From Brevibacillus agri (GTDB lineage: Bacteria; Bacillota; Bacilli; Brevibacillales; Brevibacillaceae), in contig NZ_CP026363.1 in the NCBI RefSeq assembly GCF_004117055.1, forward strand, positions 3,526,001 to 3,590,000: DNA of 64,000 nucleotides, written 5' to 3'. Positions 1 to 8,592 of this stretch are shown here, one piece after another. How positions within the stretch are numbered: the first letter of the stretch is position 1; the number at the start of each line of letters is the position of its first letter. Below the pieces are notes generated by a model. It saw only the letters and a program-made list of their open reading frames with translations, was not told the DNA's origin and ran no database searches. Both the position numbers and the translations under genes were made by a program.

Positions 1-14
1 TGAAAGTTCCCCCC

Positions 15-1007
15 TTAGTTCCCGTAGACGTGTGTCAATGTCGATTCAGGTGTCGGATACGGAGCGTTTTCCGCGTACTCGGTCGCCTCGTCTACTTCGA
101 GCTGCACACGCGCCAGCATATCCGCTTCTGTATTTTCATCAAGCAAGCCGATTTCTCGCAAATAAGCGGCAAAAACGATCAGCGGATCTTTTTTCTTCGC
201 TTCTTCTACCTCTTCCCGCGTGCGATACACGCGGTCGTCGTCGTCGCTGGAGTGCGGTACCAGACGATACATCACCGCTTCGATCAATGTCGGCCCTTCG
301 CCGCGGCGAGCGCGGTCCACCGCTTCCTTCATGACGCGGTACACTTCAATCGGATCGTTGCCGTCTACGCTGACGCCCGGGAAGCCGTAGCCAATCGCCC
401 GGTCTGCTACGCTTTCGCAAGCGAGCTGCTTTTTCAGCGGAACGGAGATCGCGTATTTGTTATTTTCACAGAAAAAGATGACCGGGAGCTTGTGCACGCC
501 CGCGAAGTTGGCTCCCTCGTGGAAATCCCCCTGGTTGCTGGAGCCTTCGCCGAAGGAGGTGTACACGACAAAGTCTTTGTTTTGCATTCTGCCTGCCAGC
601 GCCATGCCGACTGCGTGCGGAACTTGTGTCGTTACCGGGCTGGAGCCTGTCAGGATGTTGTATTTTTTACCGCCGAAGTGCCCTGGCATCTGGCGTCCGC
701 CGCTGTTCGGGTCTTCTGCCTTGGCAAAAGCGGAGAGCATGCAGTCTCGCGCCGTCTGGCCGAATACGAGCACCAGACCGAGGTCGCGGTAGTACGGGCA
801 CAAGAAATCTTTGTCTGTCTCCAGCGCGAAAGCCGCCCCTACCTGAGCCGCCTCCTGCCCCTGGCAAGAAATGACGAACGGCACTTTGCCCGCTCGATTC
901 AACAGCCACTGGCGCTCGTCAATTTTTCGCGCGAGCAGCATGTAATAGTACATATCCAAGACTTGCGCATCAGTCAAACCAACTTGTTCATGCCGTTTGG
1001 TTGTCAT
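15..1007 (-). CDS. bkdAA: 2-oxoisovalerate dehydrogenase E1 component, alpha subunit
   Basis: This is the thiamine-diphosphate-dependent alpha subunit of the cytoplasmic branched-chain 2-oxo acid dehydrogenase complex, which decarboxylates the keto acids of Leu, Ile and Val and so feeds branched-chain fatty-acid synthesis. The 330 residues match the usual E1-alpha length. A GEGSSNQGDFHEG stretch followed by ENNKYAIS is the GDG-to-NN thiamine-diphosphate/Mg signature. An upstream ATG would add 38 unconserved residues. I chose the ATG at 1007 because AAGGAGGG lies 8 nt before it. The gene lies 17 nt after lpdV in the same direction. The E1-beta and E2 genes (bkdAB, bkdB) would be expected beyond the left edge. 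A paralogous pyruvate dehydrogenase E1 is less likely because bcd, bkdR and lpdV surround it. Confidence 0.93.
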   Translation of the reverse strand: MTTKRHEQVGLTDAQVLDMYYYMLLARKIDERQWLLNRAGKVPFVISCQGQEAAQVGAAFALETDKDFLCPYYRDLGLVLVFGQTARDCMLSAFAKAEDPNSGGRQMPGHFGGKKYNILTGSSPVTTQVPHAVGMALAGRMQNKDFVVYTSFGEGSSNQGDFHEGANFAGVHKLPVIFFCENNKYAISVPLKKQLACESVADRAIGYGFPGVSVDGNDPIEVYRVMKEAVDRARRGEGPTLIEAVMYRLVPHSSDDDDRVYRTREEVEEAKKKDPLIVFAAYLREIGLLDENTEADMLARVQLEVDEATEYAENAPYPTPESTLTHVYGN

Positions 1008-1024
1008 CGTGGATACCCTCCTTG

Positions 1025-2446
1025 CTAATTGTGAATCGCTTTTCCATCTACGGCCTGGGCCGCTTCCATGATGGCCTCCGAGAGCGAAGGATGCGGGTGG
1101 ATGGTCTGTCCAATCTCCCACGGAGTCGCATCCAGCACCCGGGCAAGGCCCGCCTCGGAAATCATATCGGTCACATGCGTGCCGATCATGTGTACTCCTA
1201 ACAGGTCGTTTGTCTTGGCATCAACGACCAGCTTCACAAAGCCGTCATTTTCGCCGTGGATCAGCGCTTTACCCAATGGCTTGAAGCTGAACTTGCCTAC
1301 CTTCACGTCAAAGCCTTGTTCGCGCGCCTCTTTTTCCGTCAAGCCGACATTCGCCACTTCCGGACGGCTGTACGTGCATTTCGGAACCTTTGTGTAATCG
1401 AGCGGATGCGGATTCAGCCCTGCCATGTGCTCGACCGCCAAAATTCCTTCGTGCGAAGCGACGTGAGCGAGCTGCAAGCCGCCAATGACATCGCCAATGG
1501 CATATATATGCGATTCAGCCGTCTGGAAATGTTCGTTGACGACGATGACGCCGCGCTCGACCTTGATGTCCGTCGCTTCCAGGCCGAGGTTTTCCACATT
1601 GGCTTGACGCCCTACGGATACGAGAATTTTCTCGGCCGTAAACGTGTCCACGCCGTTTTTCGTCTCCGCGGAAATGACGACTTTGCCTTCGCCTTTTTCC
1701 AGTGTCTCCGGCAAAACTTTCGCGCCAGTGACGATGTTGACTTTGCGTTTTTTCAGCAAACGGGCCAGTTCCTTGCTCACTTCTTCGTCTTCGAACGGCA
1801 AAATCCGATCCGCGTACTCGACAATCGTAACCTCGACGCCAAAATCGTTCAGCATGGACGCCCACTCGACGCCGATCACACCGCCGCCTACGATGACGAC
1901 CGACTCAGGGAGTTTTTCCCATTGCAGCGCCTCGTCGCTGGTCACGACGTAGGACCCGTCAATCGTCAGCCCTGGAAGCGTGCGCGGACGAGATCCGGTC
2001 GCGAGCAGCAAAAAGCGCGGCACGATCATTTCCTGGTCGCCGTTTTCTTTTTCGATGCGGACAGCGCCTGCCTGCGGGGAAAAGATGGATGGCCCCATCA
2101 CGCGCCCGAAGCCTTCAAAGACGGTGATTTTGCCTTTTTTCATCAAAAACTGAATCCCTTTGTGAAGCTGGTCGATAATGCCCTGCTTGCGATCCTGAAT
2201 TTTGCCGAAGTCATAGCCGACAGCGCCTGCCGAAACACCGTACTTGTCTGCTTCCTTCAAGGTCGAAAACACTTCTGCGCTGCGCAACAGCGCCTTGGAC
2301 GGGATGCAGCCGCGGTGCAGGCATGTGCCACCGAGCTTTTCCTTTTCTACAATCGCGACATTCATTCCGAGCTGAGAAGCGCGAATCGCCGCTACATAAC
2401 CGCCGGTCCCTCCACCGAGAACGACCAGATCGAATTCTTGAGACAT
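1025..2446 (-). CDS. lpdV: dihydrolipoyl dehydrogenase (E3) of the branched-chain keto-acid complex
   Basis: This FAD flavoprotein reoxidises the dihydrolipoyl arm of the E2 subunit with NAD+. The 473 residues begin with a Rossmann FAD-binding GGGTGGY motif (residues 11-17). The redox-active disulfide GGTCLHRGCIPSK has Cys42 and Cys47. An NAD-binding GGGVIGVE motif lies mid-protein, and the C-terminal dimer domain ends with the HPHPSLSEA active-site His/Glu pair. All catalytic residues are present. It sits between bcd and bkdAA in the sigma-54-driven bkd operon, so I read it as the Bkd-specific E3 rather than the pyruvate dehydrogenase one. The start has an AAAGGGGAG ribosome-binding site. 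Confidence 0.94.
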   Translation of the reverse strand: MSQEFDLVVLGGGTGGYVAAIRASQLGMNVAIVEKEKLGGTCLHRGCIPSKALLRSAEVFSTLKEADKYGVSAGAVGYDFGKIQDRKQGIIDQLHKGIQFLMKKGKITVFEGFGRVMGPSIFSPQAGAVRIEKENGDQEMIVPRFLLLATGSRPRTLPGLTIDGSYVVTSDEALQWEKLPESVVIVGGGVIGVEWASMLNDFGVEVTIVEYADRILPFEDEEVSKELARLLKKRKVNIVTGAKVLPETLEKGEGKVVISAETKNGVDTFTAEKILVSVGRQANVENLGLEATDIKVERGVIVVNEHFQTAESHIYAIGDVIGGLQLAHVASHEGILAVEHMAGLNPHPLDYTKVPKCTYSRPEVANVGLTEKEAREQGFDVKVGKFSFKPLGKALIHGENDGFVKLVVDAKTNDLLGVHMIGTHVTDMISEAGLARVLDATPWEIGQTIHPHPSLSEAIMEAAQAVDGKAIHN

Positions 2447-2644
2447 GCTGGATCTCCCCTTTCATACGAAGCGTCTTCCCACATGGGTGTAGACAGTCGA
2501 AAAAGCTGGCTGCTGATTTTTCGTGTCGCTTGCCTACGTTTTTCTGAGAATGAGAATATTCTAAGAACAAAGGATATGTACCCCCTGACTGCCCAGTCGA
2601 CGGGAAAGAGCGGGAGCAGGGGAGTGTTTTTCGCTATACAATGA

Positions 2645-3736
2645 TTAGCGATGGTAGACGGTCTTGCCGTTTTGCAGGAACGTATTGCGGGATTTGCCTA
2701 CGCTGGCAATGCGCTCTTCGGCCATGCGGTCAGCCGCCTTGTAGGATGGCATGCCGTCGCGCTCGGCAATTTCGTACACTTTCAGGATCGTGTCGTAGAT
2801 TGTTTCTACTTTTTTCAGGGCGCGCTCGCGGTTGTAGCCTTGCAACTCGTCAGCCACGTTGATGACGCCGCCCGCGTTGATAACGTAGTCTGGCGCGTAG
2901 ATCAGGCCCATTTCGTGGATGAGGTCGCCGTGGCGCTCTTCTTTCAACTGGTTGTTCGCCGCACCTGCGATTACTTTTGCTTTCAAAAGCGGAATGGTGT
3001 CGTCGTTGATGATCGCACCCAGTGCGCAAGGCGAGAAGATGTCGCACTCGACGCCGAAAATATCGTTGACGCCAACCGCTTTTGCCCCGAAATCGTTGAC
3101 AGCGCGGTTTACGTTTTCTTCATTGATATCGGTGACGATCAAATGTGCGCCTTCTTCATGCAGATGGCGGCACAAGTTGTAGGCCACGTTCCCGACGCCT
3201 TGTACAGCAACGACCCGGCCGGAGAGAGAGTCAGAGCCGAAAGCGAGCTTCGCCGCTGCCTTCATTCCGCGGTACACGCCGTAAGCTGTTACCGGGGACG
3301 GGTTGCCGCTGGAGCCGAATGCAGGAGAAACGCCTGTCACATAATCTGTCTCCAGGTGGATCATATCCATGTCCGCGACAGTCGTACCTACGTCCTCTGC
3401 CGTGATGTAGCGGCCATTCAGCCCTTGAATGTAGCGGCCAAACGCGCGGAACAGCTCTTCGCTCTTGTGCTGGCGCGGGTCGCCGATGATAACGGCTTTA
3501 CCGCCGCCGATGTTAAGCCCTGCTGCCGCGTTTTTGTAGGTCATGCCGCGACCGAGGCGCAGTACGTCGATGATCGCTTCTTCTTCTGTTTTGTACGGCC
3601 ACATGCGCGTGCCGCCCAATGCTGGTCCAAGTGTCGTATCATGAATGCAAATGATTGCTTTCAGGCCGGAATTTTCGTCCTGGCAAAATACCAGTTGCTC
3701 GTAATCGTACTTTTGCATGTAGTCAAAGATGTTCAA
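2645..3736 (-). CDS. bcd: leucine/branched-chain amino-acid dehydrogenase
   Basis: NAD-dependent leucine dehydrogenase reversibly deaminates Leu, Ile and Val to the 2-oxo acids used by the Bkd complex encoded downstream. The protein has the Glu/Leu/Phe/Val dehydrogenase substrate domain with GGGKA (active-site Lys), then a Rossmann NAD domain with VQGVGNVA. The longest open frame would start at 3817, but the TTG at 3736 is preceded by GGGAGG at 8 nt and gives 363 residues, about the size of the B. subtilis enzyme. It is the first gene after the sigma-54 promoter at 3813-3828. In B. subtilis ptb precedes bcd and buk follows it; neither is present here, and lpdV follows after about 200 nt. Confidence 0.94.
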   Translation of the reverse strand: MNIFDYMQKYDYEQLVFCQDENSGLKAIICIHDTTLGPALGGTRMWPYKTEEEAIIDVLRLGRGMTYKNAAAGLNIGGGKAVIIGDPRQHKSEELFRAFGRYIQGLNGRYITAEDVGTTVADMDMIHLETDYVTGVSPAFGSSGNPSPVTAYGVYRGMKAAAKLAFGSDSLSGRVVAVQGVGNVAYNLCRHLHEEGAHLIVTDINEENVNRAVNDFGAKAVGVNDIFGVECDIFSPCALGAIINDDTIPLLKAKVIAGAANNQLKEERHGDLIHEMGLIYAPDYVINAGGVINVADELQGYNRERALKKVETIYDTILKVYEIAERDGMPSYKAADRMAEERIASVGKSRNTFLQNGKTVYHR

Positions 3737-3812
3737 TGAAGAAACCTCCCTAGTATCATTCTTCTGGGTTAACAGTGGGCTCCGTGTGGAGAATTTCCCG
3801 CCAAGTAGTTTA

Positions 3813-3828
3813 TGCAAAAGTCATGCCA
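3813..3828 (-). promoter_or_regulatory. sigma-54 (SigL) -24/-12 promoter of the bkd operon
   Basis: Read on the minus strand the site is TGGCATGACTTTTGCA, a near-perfect match to the sigma-54 consensus TGGCAC-N5-TTGCA with correct GG/GC spacing. Transcription would start near 3800, leaving about 65 nt of leader before the TTG start of bcd. The adjacent bkdR gene encodes a sigma-54 activator with an intact GAFTGA loop, so promoter and activator fit together. Confidence 0.88.
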
Positions 3829-3841
3829 ACGCAATCGTTTT

Positions 3842-3856
3842 TTGAAAGCGCTTTAT
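3842..3856. promoter_or_regulatory. catabolite-responsive (cre)-like palindrome
   Basis: TTGAAAGCGCTTTAT has the symmetric TGAAAGCGCTTTA core of a CcpA-type cre site and fails the consensus only at its last two positions. It lies just upstream of the sigma-54 promoter. It could place leucine and valine catabolism under carbon control, but it may be chance. Confidence 0.3.
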
Positions 3857-3892
3857 TTGAGGGGATGTGGATGAATTCTCCATTCGTCAAGT

Positions 3893-3941
3893 GTGCAGTT
3901 TTTTGCACAAACGCGCAATTATTTGCACGCAAATTTTTGCG
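3893..3941. promoter_or_regulatory. two inverted repeats, candidate BkdR upstream activating sequence
   Basis: Two perfect short inverted repeats lie between the bkdR stop and the sigma-54 promoter. One is GTGCA-N6-TGCAC at 3893-3908. The other is CGCAAA-TT-TTTGCG at 3928-3941. TTTGCAC recurs in the block. Enhancer-binding proteins of the BkdR type bind about 70-150 bp upstream of their promoter, which is where this block sits. The assignment is inference from position and symmetry. Confidence 0.42.
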
Positions 3942-3944
3942 CAT

Positions 3945-6020
3945 TCATTTTACATCTTCCTGCTGATCCATGATTCCCAATTTTTCCATCTTATAGTACA
4001 GGCTGCGGATCGCAATTCCGAGCCGCTTGGCCGCCAAGGTCCGATTGCCTTTGGCCGCAGCCAGTTCGCGCATAATATGTTGACGTTCCGCTTCCTCCAC
4101 CGCCTGCTTCAATGTTTTCCCCGTGGAGCCTGCCGTCGTCTCTGCTTCCTTTGGGGCCTTGCTGATTTTTCGTTCCAAAGGAGGCAAATGCTCAGGCATG
4201 ATCGTGCGTTCGTTGATGCGCATATGTATCATCGCCCTGCCGAGGACGTTCTCCAGCTCGCGCACATTGCCCGGCCAATGGTAGGACAACAGCATCTGCA
4301 ACGTTTCCTCATGCAGCTCCTCGACGTTTCTGCCGTATTCCAGATTCGCCTTGCGCAAGAGGTACATCGCAATCGGCTTGATATCTTCCAGCCGCTGGCG
4401 GAGCGGTGGGATATGGATGGGGACGACGTGGAGGCGGTAGTACAAGTCTTCGCGAAAACGTCCCGCGCCAATCGCCGCTTCCAGGTTCACATGGGTTGCG
4501 GCAATGACCCGGACGTCGATATTGATCGGCTTTGTGCCCCCGACCCGGACGACCTCCCGTTCCTGCAGGACGCGCAAAAGCATGACCTGCATCCCCATGG
4601 ACAGCTCACCGATTTCATCCAAAAATATCGTGCCTCCGCTCGCTTCCTCGAACAAGCCGCGCTTTCCGCCTCGCCTCGCTCCCGTAAAAGCGCCTTCCTC
4701 GTAGCCGAACAGCTCGCTCTCCAACAGGCTCTCGGAAATCGCCGCGCAGTTGACCCGGATAAACTGGTTGTACTTGCGCTCGCTCGCGTTGTGAATGGCG
4801 TGGGCAAACAGCTCCTTGCCCGTCCCGGACTCTCCGCGCAGCAGCACGGTCGCTGGCGTCAACGCCGCTTTTTTCGCCTGCTCGATGGCGCTTTTCATCT
4901 GCTCGCTGTAGCCGATAATATCCGCGAAGCTGTACTTCGCCTCCAGCGTGCGGATGATGCGCCGGGCTTTTTCCAGCTCTTCTGTCAGCCGCTTGAACTC
5001 GGAAACGTCGTGAATGACGCCGACGCTGCCTTTCAGCTCGCCATCGACGACGACCGGAGCGACGTTCACGACCACGTCCTTGCGCTTCGGCCCGAGCTTC
5101 ATCGGGACGCCCCGGACAGGCCGCTTCGTTTTCAACACTTGCATGTGCATGCTGTCGCCTTCGGAAATGTCGACCGTAGCCGGCTTGCCGATAATATCGT
5201 CCGGCGTCAGCCCCGTCAGTCTCGTGTACGCCGGATTGATTAACAAGCCGATGCCGTTCTGATCCACGACCGAGATCGCCTCGTCCGAGGATTGAATGAT
5301 CGCTTGCAGCATGCTCTGCAGTTCCTTGAGATTGGTCACTTCTTCAGCGAGCGCCATCACCTCGGTAATGTCGCGGAAAATCGCCACGGCTCCGACCACT
5401 TCCCCTTTGTCGTTGCGCACGGGGACGCGGTTCGTGATAATGCGCGTCTGGTTCGGCAAAATCTGCTCCTGGTTCAGCTCAGGGCAGCCTGTCTCTAATA
5501 CAATATGTAGTCTGGTGTTGGGGATGCGCTCGGATACTTTTGTATCCAGCACTTCGCTTGCCTCGATGTCCATCAGGCGTTCGGCCGCCTTGTTGAACAA
5601 CGTGATGACTCCTTGCCGATTGACGCCGATAATGGCATCGTGCGTAGAGTCGAGCATCGTCTCGCGCTCGCGCTGGTTTTGCATCATCGCCGCGATCAGC
5701 TTGTCGCGCTCGCGGATGAGCCGCATGACAATTCGCGTGAAAGTGCCCGGAATGAGCACCGTCTTTTCCCGCTTTAACTGGCGGAGCTGCTCGTATTCTT
5801 CCATGTCCCCTGTCGCTTCCAAAATCACGTCCAGCTCGTCGTCCAAATAAGGGCGGTAATCCGAATCGACCTTGATGCCCAGCGATCTCGCCAGCTCAAT
5901 TCCGGGAGCGTCTGGCCGCCGATCGACCACGGCGACAATTTTCAGCCTGTCCATCTGGTTCAGCGTCCGCAGCAGAGCCGTACCGCCTCGTCCAGCACCT
6001 ACTATAAGCAGCTTGTGCAT
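3945..6020 (-). CDS. bkdR: sigma-54-dependent transcriptional activator BkdR
   Basis: This 691-residue enhancer-binding protein activates the bkd operon through sigma-54 RNA polymerase. Residues 1-75 form a Rossmann-like dinucleotide-binding fold (GAGRGG). Two PAS domains lie at about 120-220 and 235-345. The AAA+ domain at about 365-590 has Walker A GESGTGKE (residue 397 on), the sigma-54-contacting GAFTGA loop (443-448) and Walker [10 protein letters not shown] Fis-type helix-turn-helix closes the protein. Length and order match B. subtilis BkdR (692 residues). It is transcribed in the same direction as bcd, about 210 nt upstream. The PAS and Rossmann parts probably sense keto acids or a cofactor; the ligand cannot be read from the sequence. 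Confidence 0.93.
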   Translation of the reverse strand: MHKLLIVGAGRGGTALLRTLNQMDRLKIVAVVDRRPDAPGIELARSLGIKVDSDYRPYLDDELDVILEATGDMEEYEQLRQLKREKTVLIPGTFTRIVMRLIRERDKLIAAMMQNQRERETMLDSTHDAIIGVNRQGVITLFNKAAERLMDIEASEVLDTKVSERIPNTRLHIVLETGCPELNQEQILPNQTRIITNRVPVRNDKGEVVGAVAIFRDITEVMALAEEVTNLKELQSMLQAIIQSSDEAISVVDQNGIGLLINPAYTRLTGLTPDDIIGKPATVDISEGDSMHMQVLKTKRPVRGVPMKLGPKRKDVVVNVAPVVVDGELKGSVGVIHDVSEFKRLTEELEKARRIIRTLEAKYSFADIIGYSEQMKSAIEQAKKAALTPATVLLRGESGTGKELFAHAIHNASERKYNQFIRVNCAAISESLLESELFGYEEGAFTGARRGGKRGLFEEASGGTIFLDEIGELSMGMQVMLLRVLQEREVVRVGGTKPINIDVRVIAATHVNLEAAIGAGRFREDLYYRLHVVPIHIPPLRQRLEDIKPIAMYLLRKANLEYGRNVEELHEETLQMLLSYHWPGNVRELENVLGRAMIHMRINERTIMPEHLPPLERKISKAPKEAETTAGSTGKTLKQAVEEAERQHIMRELAAAKGNRTLAAKRLGIAIRSLYYKMEKLGIMDQQEDVK

Positions 6021-6194
6021 GCGCTAGACCCCTCGCTTTTCATCTTACTCGTTACCATTGTACTGCAACAAACCGTTGATGGACAGGCTCTCTTCCCTAA
6101 CGTGCGCTCGCTCGTGTGCACAGGGACGGACGGTGGACAAGCATACTGGCATCCGATATGATGAAAGAATGAGAGAGAAAGGTGTGAACCACCA

Positions 6195-6455
6195 GTGATC
6201 GTACAGAAAGTCATTGCCCTCTTAATCATGGTCATTCCGGCTGCGATTGCCATGTACGGGATCAAGCTGATCCGCGACGCCTTTTTTTATTCGACGGCAC
6301 CCGATGTCAGCTTCCTGTGGGGAAAGCTCATTCTCGGCGTCCTTGCTTTCGCCATTCCCGTCTTGTTTATTGCCGGGTTCATTTTGCACCACGAACGCAA
6401 AAAAAATCGGGTACAACCCCGCTTCATGATTCGCGAGGCAGAAGACGACGAGTAG
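6195..6455 (+). CDS. yqzF: small membrane protein, DUF2627 (YqzF-like)
   Basis: This 86-residue protein starts at a GTG preceded by AGAAAGGTG. It has two strongly hydrophobic segments (about 7-28 and 43-65) and a short charged C-terminal tail, so it should be an integral membrane protein of unknown function. The sequence fits the DUF2627 family, whose B. subtilis member yqzF also lies beside bkdR. It is divergent from bkdR, with about 175 nt between the two starts that must hold both promoters. No enzymatic residues are apparent. Confidence 0.8.
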   Translation: MIVQKVIALLIMVIPAAIAMYGIKLIRDAFFYSTAPDVSFLWGKLILGVLAFAIPVLFIAGFILHHERKKNRVQPRFMIREAEDDE

Positions 6456-6492
6456 AACAGGCAGGTGAAAATCTGCCTGTTTTTGATTGCGC

Positions 6493-7365
6493 TCATCTTC
6501 CCCACTCGTCCAGCCTTTTGAGCCACGCTTTTTGTTCAATGACCTGCGAAAACGAGACGAACTCGGCCGCGACCTGAAGCGCGACGAAGCCGCACAGGAA
6601 GGCGGCTTGCCAAGACAGCGGCGTCGCCGTCGCGTATGTATAGCCAATGGCAAAGCCGAGCGCATTCGCTCCGGTATCCCCGAGCATGATCCGGCCGCCT
6701 GCATCGTGCGGAAAAAACAAAACCGTCGCGACGAGAACCGGCAGAAGAAACAGCCAGACCGCAGACGGCTCCCCCGTTGTCCCCCCCGAAACGCTCCCGA
6801 TGGCAGCCAGCGACACGAGCAGCCAAAACACTTTGATCGCGCGCGCCGGTCTTAAATCAAACAGGTTCAGGATGTTCGGGGAAATCGCCAGCAAGCCGCA
6901 AGCGACCAGCCACGGCCAGAAGCCGGCCGAAACGAACAGCGATACGCTGACAGCCGTCAGCCCGCCGCCAATCAGCTTGCCCATCCCGCTCGTCACGCGC
7001 CTCTCGCGCAAAAGCGCGCCGAAGTGGCCGCGAAATCCTTTCGTGATCCGGTCACCAGCCTTGTCGTCGATCCAGCCCCAGCACGCCATCGCCGCCATTC
7101 CGCAGGCGAGCAGCAAGCCTTGCACCAGCACCTCGCGCGGAGCGCCTGCAAGCGCGAGAAGCAGAAGCTGGACGAGAATCGTCACGGCCATGCTCGCCAC
7201 AAGCACCAGACCGCCTGCAGTCAGCACTGGCTCGCCGCGATAATTGGGCCGGGTCATGCGCTTTTTGGCGAGAATCTGCGAGCAGAAACTGAGCATGGGA
7301 CGCTGCAGGACGAGCGGCAACACGAGTGCGCTGAAAAGCGCGAGTATCACGGCGTGTGCAGCCAC
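6493..7365 (-). CDS. MraY/WecA-like glycosyl-1-phosphate transferase (GT4 family)
   Basis: This polytopic membrane protein of about 290 residues resembles the UDP-GlcNAc/MurNAc-pentapeptide phosphotransferase superfamily, which moves a sugar phosphate onto undecaprenyl phosphate. About eight to ten hydrophobic segments are visible. A WIDDKAGDR stretch matches the Asp-Asp Mg-binding motif, and a later FFPHDAGGRIMLGDTGA stretch matches the second catalytic loop. An ATG at 7392 would lengthen it, but the GTG at 7365 has GGGAGG 7 nt upstream. It overlaps the end of the GT2 gene by 19 nt and is the last gene of the steA-steB-GT2-GT4 operon. It is shorter than true MraY, so the substrate is unknown. 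Confidence 0.75.
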   Translation of the reverse strand: MAAHAVILALFSALVLPLVLQRPMLSFCSQILAKKRMTRPNYRGEPVLTAGGLVLVASMAVTILVQLLLLALAGAPREVLVQGLLLACGMAAMACWGWIDDKAGDRITKGFRGHFGALLRERRVTSGMGKLIGGGLTAVSVSLFVSAGFWPWLVACGLLAISPNILNLFDLRPARAIKVFWLLVSLAAIGSVSGGTTGEPSAVWLFLLPVLVATVLFFPHDAGGRIMLGDTGANALGFAIGYTYATATPLSWQAAFLCGFVALQVAAEFVSFSQVIEQKAWLKRLDEWGR

Positions 7366-8039
7366 GGCTTTCCCTCCCACCACTTTGTGCACAGCGTCCG
7401 GCCGATGGCGACAAACTCTTTGCCGCGATGAGAGTAGCCTCGCCAGTCGTTGCCCGTTTCCCGGTGAAAAAACCCGACGGGCACTTCCCGGATGCGATAG
7501 CCTGCACGCAAGGCATCTACCGTAAGACCTACCTCGATGCCGAAGCCTTTGTCGATTTTCCCCAGCTTTTGCAACAGGTCGCGGCGAATGGCCCGCTGAC
7601 CGGACAAGGGCGCGCTGGCCTCAAAGCCCGTCAGCCACTTGATCCCTCGATGAGCCAGCCCTTTTGCCAGACCCATTCCCGCTTTTTGCCTCGGGGAAGG
7701 CAGAATCGCGATCGCCATATCGCAGGCATCCTCCATCACAGGGGCAAGCAGATGCTCGGCCTCTGCCGCACTCTCGCGCAAATCGCCATCCAGCAGCATG
7801 ACGACATCGCCGTTTGCCCGTTGCCAGCCGAGTTGGACGGCAGCGCCTTTGCCCCGGTTGCGCGGCACGGTAATGACGAGATCGGCCCACTTTTTGGCGA
7901 GAGCAGCCGTCTCGTCCTCGCTGCCGTCGTCGACGACAATCAGCTCATGGCAGAAAAGCCGTTCGCGAATCGCTCGCAGCGTCGCTCCGATCGCGTCGGC
8001 TTCGTTGTAGGCAGGAATGATGACGCTAACTTTTTTCAC
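7347..8039 (-). CDS. family 2 glycosyltransferase
   Basis: This is a 230-residue GT-A fold glycosyltransferase of the dolichyl-phosphate-mannose-synthase type. It opens with the nucleotide-binding segment VIIPAYNEADAIG, then VVDDGSED, and carries a DGDL acidic metal-binding motif near residue 85. No membrane anchor is obvious. It probably transfers a nucleotide-activated sugar to a lipid carrier or glycolipid on the cytoplasmic face. The GTG start has GAGGG upstream and overlaps the SteB-like gene by 14 nt, so the two are probably translationally coupled. The downstream GT4 gene suggests a shared lipid-linked sugar pathway. Confidence 0.82.
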   Translation of the reverse strand: MKKVSVIIPAYNEADAIGATLRAIRERLFCHELIVVDDGSEDETAALAKKWADLVITVPRNRGKGAAVQLGWQRANGDVVMLLDGDLRESAAEAEHLLAPVMEDACDMAIAILPSPRQKAGMGLAKGLAHRGIKWLTGFEASAPLSGQRAIRRDLLQKLGKIDKGFGIEVGLTVDALRAGYRIREVPVGFFHRETGNDWRGYSHRGKEFVAIGRTLCTKWWEGKPWLHTP

Positions 8040-8583
8040 GCGCGACCCTCATTTCTGTCATGGTTTGCTGCACCTTTTCCAGCAAGGCCCATTGCTTGGC
8101 CAACGAATCCGGCACCTGCTCCACCAGCAGCCATTTGCCCGTACCCGTCCGCTGCTCCAGCCATGGCGGCGGCTGGCCCGCGACCACAAGCAGCAAGCCG
8201 TCCTCCCAAGTCCCGCCCCGTTCATAGGCGACGACGTTGATGCCTACCGAATGCATCAGCCGGGTAATCTCTTTGGCTTCCTTGTCTGTATCCTGCCAGA
8301 CGTACACTTTTTTCCCTGCGAGATCATTGCCGTAGCGCATCGCCATCATGTGGACGACTTCCTGGTTGCGTTGCTCCACTTCCTGCAGCAGCCGATTGAT
8401 TTGCTGCTTCAAATCGTGGTTGCTTTTCAGCGCCCGGTCGTATTTGGCCTCCATTTTCGCCAAAATTTCCTGGGCGCCCTCAGAAAACCACGGATGACCC
8501 GCCGTTCCTCCCAGCAGGATGCCGACGCCAAGCGCAACGAATACGGCTGCCAACGTAATCAGATGATACCGAAAAGAAATCAT
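8026..8583 (-). CDS. SteB-like / MctB-family membrane-anchored coiled-coil protein
   Basis: This 185-residue protein has one N-terminal transmembrane segment (about 9-27), a predicted coiled coil at about 40-75 and an extracytoplasmic C-terminal domain. The N-terminus is typical of the family labelled copper transporter (MctB/DUF3186). In actinobacteria that family includes SteB, partner of SteA at the division site. Pairing with the steA-like gene just upstream (9 nt gap) favours a division or envelope role over copper transport. No His/Cys/Met-rich metal site is visible to me. Confidence 0.72.
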   Translation of the reverse strand: MISFRYHLITLAAVFVALGVGILLGGTAGHPWFSEGAQEILAKMEAKYDRALKSNHDLKQQINRLLQEVEQRNQEVVHMMAMRYGNDLAGKKVYVWQDTDKEAKEITRLMHSVGINVVAYERGGTWEDGLLLVVAGQPPPWLEQRTGTGKWLLVEQVPDSLAKQWALLEKVQQTMTEMRVAREKS

Positions 8584-8592
8584 AGCGCCTCC

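Noticed and set aside
1256..2644. A 462-codon plus-strand frame opposite lpdV
   Set aside because: It is an antisense shadow of a complete dihydrolipoyl dehydrogenase.
8026..8583. Copper transporter function for the SteB-like gene
   Set aside because: The family name comes from a mycobacterial protein. No metal-binding cluster is visible and the context is a SteA partner, so I did not call transport.
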